Shown one piece after another: positions 24,401 through 31,977 of a stretch of DNA of 34,947 bases (positions within the stretch are counted from its first letter, which is position 1; each line of letters opens with the position of its first letter). A program made the translations under genes and the position numbers. The stretch spans positions 1 to 34,947 of the forward strand of contig MEDT01000110.1 of the NCBI GenBank assembly GCA_001724175.1, written 5' to 3'. This DNA is from Cytophagaceae bacterium SCN 52-12. GTDB lineage: Bacteria > Bacteroidota > Bacteroidia > Cytophagales > Spirosomataceae. The notes below the pieces were generated by a model, which saw only the letters and a program-made list of their open reading frames with translations, ran no database searches and had not been told where the DNA came from.

Positions 24401-24945
24401 ACCAGACGGTCGGCGATCCGGGCGACCTGAAAGTAATCGGTAATACCTCTCCAAGATTTCTTTACGGGCTGAACCTGGCGATGAACTACAAGCTGTTCGA
24501 TTTCAGCATGTTCTGGCAGGGAGTCGGAAAAAGGGACCTCTGGATGGGAAGCCAGGTGTTCTTCGGCTTCGGCTCGGCCTGGACGGCGGTGGTATTGCAG
24601 GAGCACAGCGTTAATTTCTGGAGCCCGGAAAACCCCGACGGCTATTTCGCGAGGCCCTATCTGACGGTAGAAAATACCAAGAACCAGCAGGTCCAGTCCA
24701 GGTTTTTGCAGGATGCCTCCTACCTCAGGCTCAAGAATATGCAGCTGGGATTTAACGTTCCTCAGCAGCTGACAAAAAAGGTGGGCATAGAAAGGACACG
24801 TTTGTATGTAAGCGGAGAAAATATGCTGACCCTCTCGAAGATCATGAAATCTTTTGACCCCGAAGCGAATGTCAGCGGGACTTCGTCTCCCCTCGTATAT
24901 CCGCTATCAAGATCTTTTTCTCTGGGCTTAAATGTTTCATTTTAA
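21415..24945 (+). CDS. SusC/RagA-type TonB-dependent receptor with STN domain, module 2
   Basis: The protein has 1176 residues: a signal peptide (about 1-26), an STN domain (about 40-113), a variable linker (114-155), a carboxypeptidase-regulatory-like domain (about 158-228), a TonB box with DEVVVVGYGTQKKVNLTGAV, a plug with VSILKDAASTAIYGSRAAYGVI, and a barrel ending in NVSF. It imports a ligand caught by SusD across the outer membrane. The start codon is followed by a run of nine A residues (21418-21426), a possible slippage tract in codons 2-4. It directly follows its FecR (52 bp) and precedes susD (12 bp). The co-encoded quinoprotein and ThuA-like proteins suggest a carbohydrate or polyol ligand, by inference only. 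Confidence 0.95.
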   Translation: MKKKPTFFRILCCMAWIWASPSLAAAQALAFTQQSTSRQESFQASSVSLRDVLLRLKETYKVDLLFEEQLMENRSVPGNLVVPAATLEQNLDRLVQAAGLRYRKTKEKTYVILASKRKNHGDSPDSGPPASEQRYGGDRPASGYSAGMQDQEKHIIGISGTVTDEKGDGLPGVSILVKGTQLGTVTDGKGNFTLDVPDGDAVLVFSFVGYVSREVAVAGRTSIEISLKADEKALDEVVVVGYGTQKKVNLTGAVSQVSSERLENRPVNNLDQALQGVSPGLNISTNTVTGGEPNARMGINIRGIGSLSGGAPWILVDGTPMDINSINPADVESVSILKDAASTAIYGSRAAYGVILITTKSGKGSEKIKTDYSNNFSWAQPTNMPGFVNSLRFANAINEAATNSGQNAIFSDETIERIIQYQKDPENTPSMVADPRDPNGWGYWNQGHANTDWWDVLYKDFAFSQRHNVGISGSSKSTNFYVGLGWLSDAGKFNFANEKFDRFNLASNLSLKVSDRLTFFLKAKFNRSYQNYLIAQDVNNRHQVFGMMAISWPTDPVYTPNGDFALDKNLPGVLQNGGSDKQYTADLWFNPSVQLQFNKDWKVNADVSYNFYGYKRGHHRAVVWGLATDGITPIRHYSQNWNRMSQELVHNEYITSNIYTDYSKQLGSHFFSVLLGGQAELSNNMLLNGWRRDLVTESVPAIRTAIGAMDVQDNMSHWSTLGTFMRVSYNFNEKYLLELNGRYDGSSRFQKGRRWGFFPSAAIGYNIWKEDFWRPIGDVINTFKLRASYGVLGNQNVANYLHEETIPIVTNLAWIMGSTRPVYSTVPSNRSIGLTWESAETVNFGVDAEALDNRLTFTAEWYNRTTRNMFGPGETLPASYGASVPLKNNATLSTKGIELSVGWRQTVNNDFGYNVNLIFADNKTTIRKYNNPTRLISNFYEGQTYGEIWGFETEGLFRTNQEAVEWADQSQLYSVWGAGDVKYKDLNGDGKITRGNQTVGDPGDLKVIGNTSPRFLYGLNLAMNYKLFDFSMFWQGVGKRDLWMGSQVFFGFGSAWTAVVLQEHSVNFWSPENPDGYFARPYLTVENTKNQQVQSRFLQDASYLRLKNMQLGFNVPQQLTKKVGIERTRLYVSGENMLTLSKIMKSFDPEANVSGTSSPLVYPLSRSFSLGLNVSF

Positions 24946-24957
24946 TAAGGAACTGAC

Positions 24958-26673
24958 ATGAAAATTTTAAAGATATTCATTCTGCCTGCGTTTCTCCTGG
25001 CCCTTTATTCCTGTAGTGATTTCCTGGAAAAAAAGCCGTTAGACGCTATTTCCAGCTCCGATTACTGGAAAACCCCTACCGACCTCGAAATGTATGTTAA
25101 CCAGTTTTACACGGTGTTTCCCAACGAGACCCGCAACGACTTCAACCTGCTGGAAGGAAACAGCGATAACCTGATTTTGTCGGGCTTCAATGCTACCCTG
25201 GCAGGGACAAGGGTAGTCCCCGCTTCGGGCGGGAGCTGGAATACCTTCTGGACGCAGATCAGGAGCGTTAACTATTTCCTGGAAAACTATCATACCGTGA
25301 CCGGCGCTCCCAGCCTGTGGGAGCAGTACCTGGGTGAGGCCTATTTTTTTCGCTCCTACTTTTATTTTTCATTGCTGCGCGATTTCGGGGCGGTGCCATG
25401 GGTCAGCAAACCGCTGAAAGACGACTCGGAGGAGCTATACAAGGCAAGAGACCCGAGGAATGTGGTGATGGATTCTATCGTGGCAGATCTGGACAAGGCC
25501 ATATTGTACATGAAAAGTAAGGACAAGGCGGCCGCCTCACGGCTGAACAAGCAGGTTGCGTTGCTTTTCAAATCGCGTGTCTGTCTCTTTGAAGGCACGT
25601 GGCAGAAGTACCATGCCAATACGCCTTTCGGCGTGCAGGGCTCGGACGGGGCCAAATACCTGGCGCTGGCGAGAGATGCCGCAAAGGAGCTTATCGACGG
25701 TGGTTTGTACGGGATTTACAGGAACGGAGATCCCCGGACCGACTATTATTACTTATTCGGGCAGCAGGATTACGGCTCCAACCCTGAAGTGTTGCTATGG
25801 AAGAAATGGGATGAAAGCCTCGGGCTGGTTCGCTGGTCGCCCAGTATCTGGGGGAATGACCTCGGTATAACAAAGGAACTGATAGACAGCTATTTGAGTA
25901 TAGACGGGCAGCCGATTTCCAAAAGCGCGCTTTACCAGGGAGATGACAACCTGCGGCAAGTCGTTAAAAATCGCGATCCGAGGCTGGAGCAGAGTATCTG
26001 GGTGCCCGGCAATGCGGTCAACATCCTCGGAAGCGGCGACACCACGTTTTTTGAAAGGGCCGATATCCATCAGACCGGCTCCTACCGGTGCGTTACGGGC
26101 TACCAGCTAAAAAAATACTCCAATGCCTGGGGCGATAACCTGAAAGCCAACTATTACCAGTGCGAGACCGGGTCCATCATTTTCAGGTATGCGGAGGCGT
26201 TGCTGAATTATGCCGAAGCCAGGGCAGAGCTTGGCGAGGTTACCCAGGCAGATATAGATATCACCGTCAATAAGCTGCGCGACCGGGTAGGAATGCCTCA
26301 CCTGGCGATCAACAGCATCACCGCGGACCCGGGTTGGGATTATCCCGCGCTGTCGCCGGTAATCAACGAAATTAGAAGGGAGCGGAGAGTGGAACTGGCA
26401 TTTGAAGGGAACCGTCTGTACGATTTGCTCAGGTGGCGGGCTCATTCTACTTTTACGGGAAAGAGGCCGCTGGGCGCTAAGTTTGTTCAGTCGGACTATC
26501 CTGAAATGGTGGTGGGGACCAATGTTTTCCTCGATCAGAAAGGGTATATCGACGCATATCAGAAAGCCCTTCCCAACGGGTACGGCTTTAAGCCCGAACG
26601 CGACTACCTTAACCCGATTCCCAGCGTCGAGCTTACTTTAAACGACAAATTCGTACAGAATCCGGGCTGGTGA
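24958..26673 (+). CDS. SusD/RagB-family nutrient-binding outer-membrane lipoprotein, module 2
   Basis: The 571-residue lipoprotein has a lipobox LYSC (Cys19), followed by the usual DFLEKKPLDAISSSDYW start of the mature SusD. The helical core includes YLGEAYFFRSYFYFSLLRDFGAVPWV, and later IIFRYAEALLNYAEARAELGE, both classic SusD stretches. The protein ends in NDKFVQNPGW. It should cap the SusC encoded 12 bp upstream and bind the same ligand. A strong 10-bp hairpin lies 8 bp after the stop and probably ends the susC-susD transcript or protects its 3' end. Confidence 0.94.
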   Translation: MKILKIFILPAFLLALYSCSDFLEKKPLDAISSSDYWKTPTDLEMYVNQFYTVFPNETRNDFNLLEGNSDNLILSGFNATLAGTRVVPASGGSWNTFWTQIRSVNYFLENYHTVTGAPSLWEQYLGEAYFFRSYFYFSLLRDFGAVPWVSKPLKDDSEELYKARDPRNVVMDSIVADLDKAILYMKSKDKAAASRLNKQVALLFKSRVCLFEGTWQKYHANTPFGVQGSDGAKYLALARDAAKELIDGGLYGIYRNGDPRTDYYYLFGQQDYGSNPEVLLWKKWDESLGLVRWSPSIWGNDLGITKELIDSYLSIDGQPISKSALYQGDDNLRQVVKNRDPRLEQSIWVPGNAVNILGSGDTTFFERADIHQTGSYRCVTGYQLKKYSNAWGDNLKANYYQCETGSIIFRYAEALLNYAEARAELGEVTQADIDITVNKLRDRVGMPHLAINSITADPGWDYPALSPVINEIRRERRVELAFEGNRLYDLLRWRAHSTFTGKRPLGAKFVQSDYPEMVVGTNVFLDQKGYIDAYQKALPNGYGFKPERDYLNPIPSVELTLNDKFVQNPGW

Positions 26674-26680
26674 CCTCACC

Positions 26681-26706
26681 CCCCCTCTCCTTAGCTGGAG
26701 AGGGGG
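26681..26706 (+). terminator. Strong hairpin after susD, module 2
   Basis: CCCCCTCTCC (26681-26690) and GGAGAGGGGG (26697-26706) form a perfect 10-bp stem with loop TTAGCT. There is no T tract, so it may be an mRNA-stabilising or REP-like element rather than an intrinsic terminator. A second small palindrome (26717-26731, AACGGG-AAT-CCCGTT) follows. Confidence 0.6.
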
Positions 26707-26864
26707 AGGACCTTCTAACGGGAATCCCGTTGCAGTTGGTGGAGCAAGGCAATGAAAACGGGGGGAATTTCTTTATGAATTATCGACAGTAAAAGCCCGT
26801 AGGGTTGGCAGGATATAACCGGAATAGCAAATCCCGAGGGGGTGACATGTATAAATATTAGAAT

Positions 26865-28988
26865 ATGCGATTTTTATTGGCGCCGGTATGCGGCTTGTTA
26901 TGGATTACGCTGGGAATATTTTCCTGTACAAACAAAAAAAACAGCAAAGATTGGCCTGAATATATGGGCGGGCCGGAAAAGAGCCACTATTCGGAGCTGA
27001 AGCAGATTACCCGCGAAAATGTCGGAGAGCTGGAAAGGGCCTGGGTATACAATTCCGGCGATTCGGGGGTGTGGCAGTGCAACCCGGTCATCATCGGCGG
27101 GGTGCTTTACGGGCTGACCGCCGCAAGCGAGGCATTTGCGCTCGACGCTGCTACAGGGAAGGAAAAGTGGCGGTTTGCTCCTTCCGAAAAGAAAAATTAC
27201 CTGAAAAACAGGGGCGTCGCCTACTGGGAGGAAAACGGGGACAGGCGGATTCTCTTCTCGTACGACGAATGGCTCTACGCCTTAAATGCCGATACGGGCC
27301 AGCCTCTCCCCGGATTCGGTAGCGAAGGGCGTGTTAGCCTGCGTTCGGGGCTGGGAGAAGGCGCAAGAGGCAAGTACCTGATGTCCAGGACACCGGGGAC
27401 AATTTTTGAAGACCTGATCCTCATGCCTACGGTTATGATGGAAGACCCGGGGGCAGCACCCGGTTTTATCCAGGCGTTCAGCGTCAGGACAGGGGAGCTG
27501 GCCTGGATTTTCCATACCATTCCAAGGGAAGGGGAATTCGGCGCCGACACATGGCCCGAAGATGTCCATACCAGGGGAATTGTCGGGGCGGCCAACAACT
27601 GGACAGGCATGACCGTAGATCATAAGCGGGGCATTGTTTACGCTCCTACGGGGTCGGCGGCTCCCGACTTTTTCGGAGGCAGCAGGAAGGGGCGGAACCT
27701 GTTTGCCAACACCCTGCTGGCGCTCGATGCAAGGACGGGAAAGAGAATCTGGCACTACCAGATCGTAAGGCATGATATCTGGGATATGGACCTGCCGGCG
27801 CCTCCCAACCTGATGACTATCCGGAAGGACGGCAAAAAGATCGATGTCGTGGTGCAGCAAACAAAAAAGGGGTATATTTTTGTTTTTGACAGGGATACCG
27901 GGGAGCCCGTATTCCCGGTCGAAGAAATGAAAGTGCCCGCTTCTCCCATTCCCGATGAGTCGGCCTGGCCTACCCAGCCCATTCCGAAGCTTCCCTTGCC
28001 TATTTCCAGGCAGGAAATTTCGGAAGCCGACCTGAACATTCATTCGCCGGATTATGATTCTTTGAAAAGGATGTACCACACTTACCGGAAAGGAGTATAC
28101 ATGCCGGTAGGAGAGATCCCCACGATGGTAGTGCCGGGCTTAATGGGAGGCGCCGAATGGGGCGGAGCCGCTGTCGACCCTGACGGAATGCTGTATGTGA
28201 ACTCGAACGAAGTGCCCTGGATACTGTCTTTGAAGCCGACCTCTGAAGGCGAGTCCAGGTTTACCGGAGGCGAAAAAATATACAGGACTTTTTGCGGCTC
28301 GTGCCATGGCCTCGACCGTTTAGGAAATCCTGCCAGCGGCTTCCCGTCTCTGGTATCGGTGAAAGAGAAATTGACCCGCGACGAGCTGATGGACCTGGTG
28401 CCGAGGGGCAGAGGCATGATGCCCGGCTTCCCGCAGATATCGCCTGCCGACAGGAAAGCCCTGGTCGGTTTTTTACTGGGAGAGAAGGAGGTGCCGGAAG
28501 AGAAGAAACAGGTGGAAGAAAAGAAACAGGCAGCAGATGGAAGCAGCAGCCCGAAAGAGTCCTGGGCCTTTAAGGGATATACCAAGTTCCTGGATAGCGA
28601 AGGAAGGCCGGGGATCATGCCGCCATGGGGAAGGCTTACCGCTATTGACATGAACACGGGACAGCATAAGTGGCAGGTACCCCTGGGAGAGATAGCGCAG
28701 TATAAAGAAAGGGGAATACCCAACAGCGGTACCGAAAATTACGGAGGCCCTATCCTGACCGCAACGGGAGTCCTGTTTATTGCAGCTACCGAAGATGCCA
28801 GGTTCCGGGCCTTCGATAAAGACAACGGAGCTTTGCTCTGGGAGACCGGGCTGCCATTCTCAGCGTTTTCGACGCCGAGCACCTACGAGGTAAACGGCGA
28901 GCAATACGTCGTTGTGGCCTGCGGCGGGTCCACGCTCGGCACCCCGAAGGGCGACGCGCTCGTGGCGTTTAAATTGGGCAGACGATAA
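26865..28988 (+). CDS. PQQ-dependent dehydrogenase with inserted cytochrome c domain (glucose-dehydrogenase-like)
   Basis: The 707-residue exported quinoprotein has a lipoprotein-type signal (FSC, Cys21). Beta-propeller repeats of the PQQ enzyme family follow, for example AASEAFALDAATGKEKWRF and IYAPTGSAAPDFFGG-like sequences (VYAPTGSAAPDFFGG). The heme c motif CGSCH (477-481) sits in an inserted cytochrome domain (about 465-545). A charged linker (EEKKQVEEKKQ) and the last propeller blade with NYGGPILTATGVLFIAATEDARFRAFD follow. The last part resembles membrane glucose dehydrogenases, but the N-terminal five-helix membrane domain is missing. It should oxidise a sugar or alcohol in the periplasm and pass electrons to its own heme. 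PQQ synthesis genes are not in the window. Confidence 0.88.
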   Translation: MRFLLAPVCGLLWITLGIFSCTNKKNSKDWPEYMGGPEKSHYSELKQITRENVGELERAWVYNSGDSGVWQCNPVIIGGVLYGLTAASEAFALDAATGKEKWRFAPSEKKNYLKNRGVAYWEENGDRRILFSYDEWLYALNADTGQPLPGFGSEGRVSLRSGLGEGARGKYLMSRTPGTIFEDLILMPTVMMEDPGAAPGFIQAFSVRTGELAWIFHTIPREGEFGADTWPEDVHTRGIVGAANNWTGMTVDHKRGIVYAPTGSAAPDFFGGSRKGRNLFANTLLALDARTGKRIWHYQIVRHDIWDMDLPAPPNLMTIRKDGKKIDVVVQQTKKGYIFVFDRDTGEPVFPVEEMKVPASPIPDESAWPTQPIPKLPLPISRQEISEADLNIHSPDYDSLKRMYHTYRKGVYMPVGEIPTMVVPGLMGGAEWGGAAVDPDGMLYVNSNEVPWILSLKPTSEGESRFTGGEKIYRTFCGSCHGLDRLGNPASGFPSLVSVKEKLTRDELMDLVPRGRGMMPGFPQISPADRKALVGFLLGEKEVPEEKKQVEEKKQAADGSSSPKESWAFKGYTKFLDSEGRPGIMPPWGRLTAIDMNTGQHKWQVPLGEIAQYKERGIPNSGTENYGGPILTATGVLFIAATEDARFRAFDKDNGALLWETGLPFSAFSTPSTYEVNGEQYVVVACGGSTLGTPKGDALVAFKLGRR

Positions 28989-29032
28989 CAAAACAGGTCG
29001 TACCTATGGCACTCCGGAATAATCCGAACAAA

Positions 29033-29066
29033 CCTTTAGCCCCGGATTTTAATCCGGGGCTAAAGG
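29033..29066. repeat. GC-rich hairpin repeat, copy B
   Basis: CCTTTAGCCCCGGATT (29033-29048) and its exact complement (29051-29066) form a perfect 16-bp stem with a TT loop. CCGGGGCT-N15-CCTGACGG is shared with copy A at 19580. It lies 44 bp after the quinoprotein stop and could also act in termination or mRNA protection. Confidence 0.8.
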
Positions 29067-29100
29067 ATGAACCGATCCTGACGGATCTGCGCTGTTAAAC

Positions 29101-29142
29101 GGGGCCGCCAAGACGGGGTCGCCAAGACGAGGTCGCCCGAAT
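29101..29142. repeat. Three 14-bp tandem units
   Basis: GGGGCCGCCAAGAC (29101-29114) is followed by GGGGTCGCCAAGAC (29115-29128) and a diverged GAGGTCGCCCGAAT (29129-29142). The units are adjacent without spacers. Too short and too few for a CRISPR array. Confidence 0.7.
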
Positions 29143-29177
29143 GGCTAAAGAGGCGTAGCCTCGCCTGATACTGTAGC

Positions 29178-29195
29178 CCCGGATTTTAATCCGGG
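29178..29195. repeat. GC-rich hairpin repeat, partial copy C
   Basis: CCCGGATT (29178-29185) and AATCCGGG (29188-29195) form an 8-bp stem with a TT loop. The core is identical to copy B and is followed by ACCGATCAGGA, a diverged version of the copy B flank. Confidence 0.65.
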
Positions 29196-29312
29196 ATACC
29201 GATCAGGAACGGAGAACCGTAGGTTCGATACATTTTAATCCGGGCACCGCGAACGATTTTCTTTACAAATATTTCAAAAACAACGATTTAATACCTATTA
29301 CCACCAATTCCG

Positions 29313-30347
29313 ATGAAAAACCTGAAACCGGCAGGGTTGTTATTCCTCTGCTTTTTTTTGCTGACACGGGCCTGGTCTCAGGGCCCCGCCTGGCTGGATT
29401 TTGAACCCGGGCCGAGGCAGGGCTCACAGCCTGGCGCCGGACTTAACCGGAATAAGCACATCGTCCTGATCGCCGGCGATGAAGCCTACCGGTCGGAGGA
29501 GTCGCTCCCCATGCTGGCGAAGCTGCTGGCAACCCGCCATGGCTTCAGGACGACGGTCCTTTTTTCCACCAACCCTGAAACTCATTTTGTAGACCCTGAC
29601 GAGCACCAGCATATAAAGGGGCTGGAGAAGCTTGCGGATGCGGACCTGGTAGTGATCGCTACCCGGTTCAGGGAGTACCCCGACGCACAGATGGCTTACT
29701 TCGACCGGTACCTGAATTCAGGAAAGCCCATCATCGGCATCCGGACCGCGACCCATGCCTTCCGGTATACCAGGAACCCGGAGAGCAGGTTTGCCAGGTA
29801 TGGCTTTACCAGCAAGCATAAAGGCTGGGAAGGCGGATTCGGAAAGAGGATCCTGGGCGAAACCTGGGTGAGCCACCACGGCGCCAATGGCAAGGAAGGC
29901 ACCCGCGCGCTCGTAGACGGGGTCAGGCAGGCGGCCGGCCACCCGGTATTGAAGGGCGTCAGGGAGATCTGGGGGATTACGGATGTATATGGCATCAGGA
30001 ACCTTCCTTCTGACGCGGAAGTCCTGCTGTGGGGGCTTCCTGTCGACGGACTCGGAAAGGAGAGCGGGGGAGTCTGGGGAAAGTCTGTCATGCCGCTGGC
30101 CTGGACCAGGGAATATACCGCCGATTCCGGTAAGAAAGGCAAGGTGTTTGTCACTACGATGGGAGCGTCGATGGATTTCCTTAACGAAGATCTGCGGCGT
30201 CTCTTCGTCAATGCCTGCTATTGGGCTGTAGACCTGGAAGGCAGTATCCCGGAGCTGACCGATGTCGCGATCGTGGGCAAATATGAGCCCACCATGTTTG
30301 GCTTCGAGATGTATCAGAAGGGAAAAAGGCCTGAAGATTTTAAATAA
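29313..30347 (+). CDS. Exported ThuA-like (glutamine-amidotransferase-fold) protein
   Basis: The 344-residue protein has a signal peptide (about 1-22, ending near AWSQ). A ThuA-like domain then covers most of the length: HIVLIAGDEAYRSEESLPMLAKLL at the start, DADLVVIATRFREYPDAQ in the middle and GKPIIGIRTATHAFRY. ThuA domains share the class I glutamine-amidotransferase fold but usually lack its cysteine-histidine triad. In many Bacteroidota they are found with carbohydrate-oxidising or keto-sugar genes, so the quinoprotein upstream is a fitting neighbour. The position before the regulatory genes of module 3 leaves open to which module it belongs. The biochemical role of exported ThuA proteins is not well established. 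Confidence 0.85.
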   Translation: MKNLKPAGLLFLCFFLLTRAWSQGPAWLDFEPGPRQGSQPGAGLNRNKHIVLIAGDEAYRSEESLPMLAKLLATRHGFRTTVLFSTNPETHFVDPDEHQHIKGLEKLADADLVVIATRFREYPDAQMAYFDRYLNSGKPIIGIRTATHAFRYTRNPESRFARYGFTSKHKGWEGGFGKRILGETWVSHHGANGKEGTRALVDGVRQAAGHPVLKGVREIWGITDVYGIRNLPSDAEVLLWGLPVDGLGKESGGVWGKSVMPLAWTREYTADSGKKGKVFVTTMGASMDFLNEDLRRLFVNACYWAVDLEGSIPELTDVAIVGKYEPTMFGFEMYQKGKRPEDFK

Positions 30348-30447
30348 ATGTGTTTTTGAAGGTAAAACTTTCGTCATTTTTAGTCCCGGTAAAATTTTTT
30401 TGAGATGCCAGGGGTTCTTTTGAGAGAACGGTACGTCTTTTAGGAGT

Positions 30448-31740
30448 ATGAGAAGAGAAGATTACCATAGCTTTTTCGGAAACTATATCAGGCAGCAGTA
30501 CACTGAAGAGGAGCACCGGGCATTTGTGTCATGGTTCGTTTCATTGGATGCTGAGCAGGCCGGGGAGGTTATGAGGGAGTATGAGGAAATGGCGTCGGAG
30601 CTGGTACATGACGGGACGTCGCCGGCGGACCTTTTGCTGATCTCTAAAATAGAGGGGCGCCTGGATGAGTGGGAGGGCCTGCAGCAGGAAAAAGTGAAAA
30701 GATCGTGGCTCGTGCGGGTATGGCCGGGTGTGGCGGCTGCGGTCGTGCTGGTGCTGGGGTTATATTTTGTTTATTACGGCGTCTACCAAAAGCCCGGGAG
30801 CTCAGCGGAGAAGCCGGAACTGGTACAGGCGGATGTAGCGCCCGGCGATTACAAAGCCATGCTCACGCTTTCAGACGGATCCTCGATCATCTTATCGGAT
30901 GCAGGGATGGGCGAAATAGCGAAGCAGGCCCTGGTCAGGGTCGAAAAGGATGAGGACGGACAGCTGGTTTATGCACCGACGGAAAATTATAAATTCTCTC
31001 CTGAAAACCTGAAAAAAGAGTATAACATGGTGGCTACACCCCGGTCGGGCCAGTACCAGGTGCTGCTGCCGGACGGGACAAGAGTCAGGCTGAATTCAAT
31101 GTCCTCCCTCCGTTTCCCGGTTACTTTCGACCCGGTAGAGCGGAAGGTGGAGCTATCAGGGGAGGCTTATTTCGAAGTGGCGACCGCTATGTCCGCCGGC
31201 CGGCGTATCCCCTTCAGGGTGGTCAGCAACGGGCAGGTCATCGAGGTAACGGGTACCAAGTTCAATGTGAATACCTTTTCGGATGACTCTTATATCAAAA
31301 CCACCTTGCTTGAAGGCGGGGTCAAGGTGAGGGAGCAGGCCACAGGCAGTTCTGTGCAGCTAAAGCCCGGAGAGCAGTCGCTGGTACGTATGAACAGTCC
31401 GGCGCGCGGAGGCAGTCCTGCCAGGAAGGATATTATTTCGGTGCGGAAAGCAGATGTTGAAGGAGACCTGGCCTGGACAAATGGGTATTTTCATTTTAGG
31501 GATACTGAACTTAAGGAAGTGATGCAGCAGCTCATCCGCTGGTATGACATCGAAGTAGAATATATCGGTAATGTATCTTCCGAGCGGTTTAACGGGTATG
31601 TATCACGCAAGGTATCGCTCTCGAACGTGCTCGCGATATTGCAGCATGGCAGCGATGTCAGGTTTGAGCTGACCGACGGCGCGAAAGTAAAGATATTCTC
31701 CGGCGGCGAGTTATCTTCCGGTATTGAAGTTTCCCATTAA
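30448..31740 (+). CDS. FecR-family anti-sigma factor without an adjacent sigma gene, module 3
   Basis: The 430-residue protein is longer than the two other FecR proteins here. It has an N-terminal cytoplasmic part (about 1-88), a transmembrane helix (about 91-110, VWPGVAAAVVLVLGLYFVYY), a periplasmic FecR domain (VELSGEAYFEVAT, VIEVTGTKFNVNTF; about 200-310) and a DUF4974 domain with YFHFRDTELKEVMQQLIRWYDIEVEY. The FecR proteins of modules 1 and 2 directly follow a sigma gene, but this one follows a thuA-like gene after 100 bp. It may pair with the orphan sigma gene at 18925, with which it shares an upstream 10-mer (ACTTTCGTCA, 30367-30376), or with a sigma factor encoded elsewhere. Confidence 0.92.
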   Translation: MRREDYHSFFGNYIRQQYTEEEHRAFVSWFVSLDAEQAGEVMREYEEMASELVHDGTSPADLLLISKIEGRLDEWEGLQQEKVKRSWLVRVWPGVAAAVVLVLGLYFVYYGVYQKPGSSAEKPELVQADVAPGDYKAMLTLSDGSSIILSDAGMGEIAKQALVRVEKDEDGQLVYAPTENYKFSPENLKKEYNMVATPRSGQYQVLLPDGTRVRLNSMSSLRFPVTFDPVERKVELSGEAYFEVATAMSAGRRIPFRVVSNGQVIEVTGTKFNVNTFSDDSYIKTTLLEGGVKVREQATGSSVQLKPGEQSLVRMNSPARGGSPARKDIISVRKADVEGDLAWTNGYFHFRDTELKEVMQQLIRWYDIEVEYIGNVSSERFNGYVSRKVSLSNVLAILQHGSDVRFELTDGAKVKIFSGGELSSGIEVSH

Positions 31741-31876
31741 GGATTTTCCCATTTCAAACTCTTAACAAGCTTTATTCTAACATGGTAAAAACGGAGCGCA
31801 ATCGGACGGGCTGAAACAGTCAGTTAAAAAATGTATTGATTTAGGGTAACGTATTGTCCTGTACATAAAAAAAGCC

Positions 31877-31898
31877 GCTTCGGGGCCTAGACCGAAGC
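31877..31898 (-). terminator. Intrinsic terminator on the minus strand, opposing susC
   Basis: GCTTCGG (31877-31883) and CCGAAGC (31892-31898) form a perfect stem; with one mismatch it extends to 9 further-paired positions (31874-31901). On the minus strand seven T residues follow immediately (31867-31873). This has the form of a rho-independent terminator for a leftward RNA, but no leftward gene lies upstream of it. On the plus strand there is no T tract. Confidence 0.65.
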
Positions 31899-31927
31899 AG
31901 CAGTAAATCTGTTGTCTGTGGACAGGT

Positions 31928-31959
31928 CAATTTTATCACGCTGTGTCATGTAAAACAAA
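31928..31959 (-). promoter_or_regulatory. Promoter-like sequence for a possible antisense RNA
   Basis: Read leftward, TTTG (31959-31956) and TAAAATTG (31935-31928) are 20 bp apart. This matches the TTTG/TAnnTTTG promoter with one mismatch. A transcript from here would run about 50-60 nt to the terminator at 31877. A start further inside susC is equally possible. Confidence 0.35.
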
Positions 31960-31977
31960 CCTTCACTTAAACCTGGT

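Larger units (their letters stand above)
28989..29312. other. Non-coding region rich in hairpin and tandem repeats
   Basis: This 324-bp gap between the quinoprotein and ThuA genes has no credible gene. It contains the 16-bp-arm hairpin at 29033-29066, three 14-bp tandem units at 29101-29142, a small GAGGC/GCCTC stem at 29150-29162, a second CCCGG hairpin at 29178-29195 and a half copy (ATTTTAATCCGGG) near 29232-29244. The last 70 bp before thuA are AT-rich and could hold a promoter, but no consensus is seen. Confidence 0.7.

Noticed and set aside
29101..29142. Possible CRISPR array
   Set aside because: The units are 14 bp long, adjacent without spacers, and only three in number; no cas gene is near.
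26674..29312. The repeat-flanked quinoprotein gene as a transposon
   Set aside because: The hairpins on the two sides differ in sequence, no target-site duplication was seen, and no transposase is encoded in the window.
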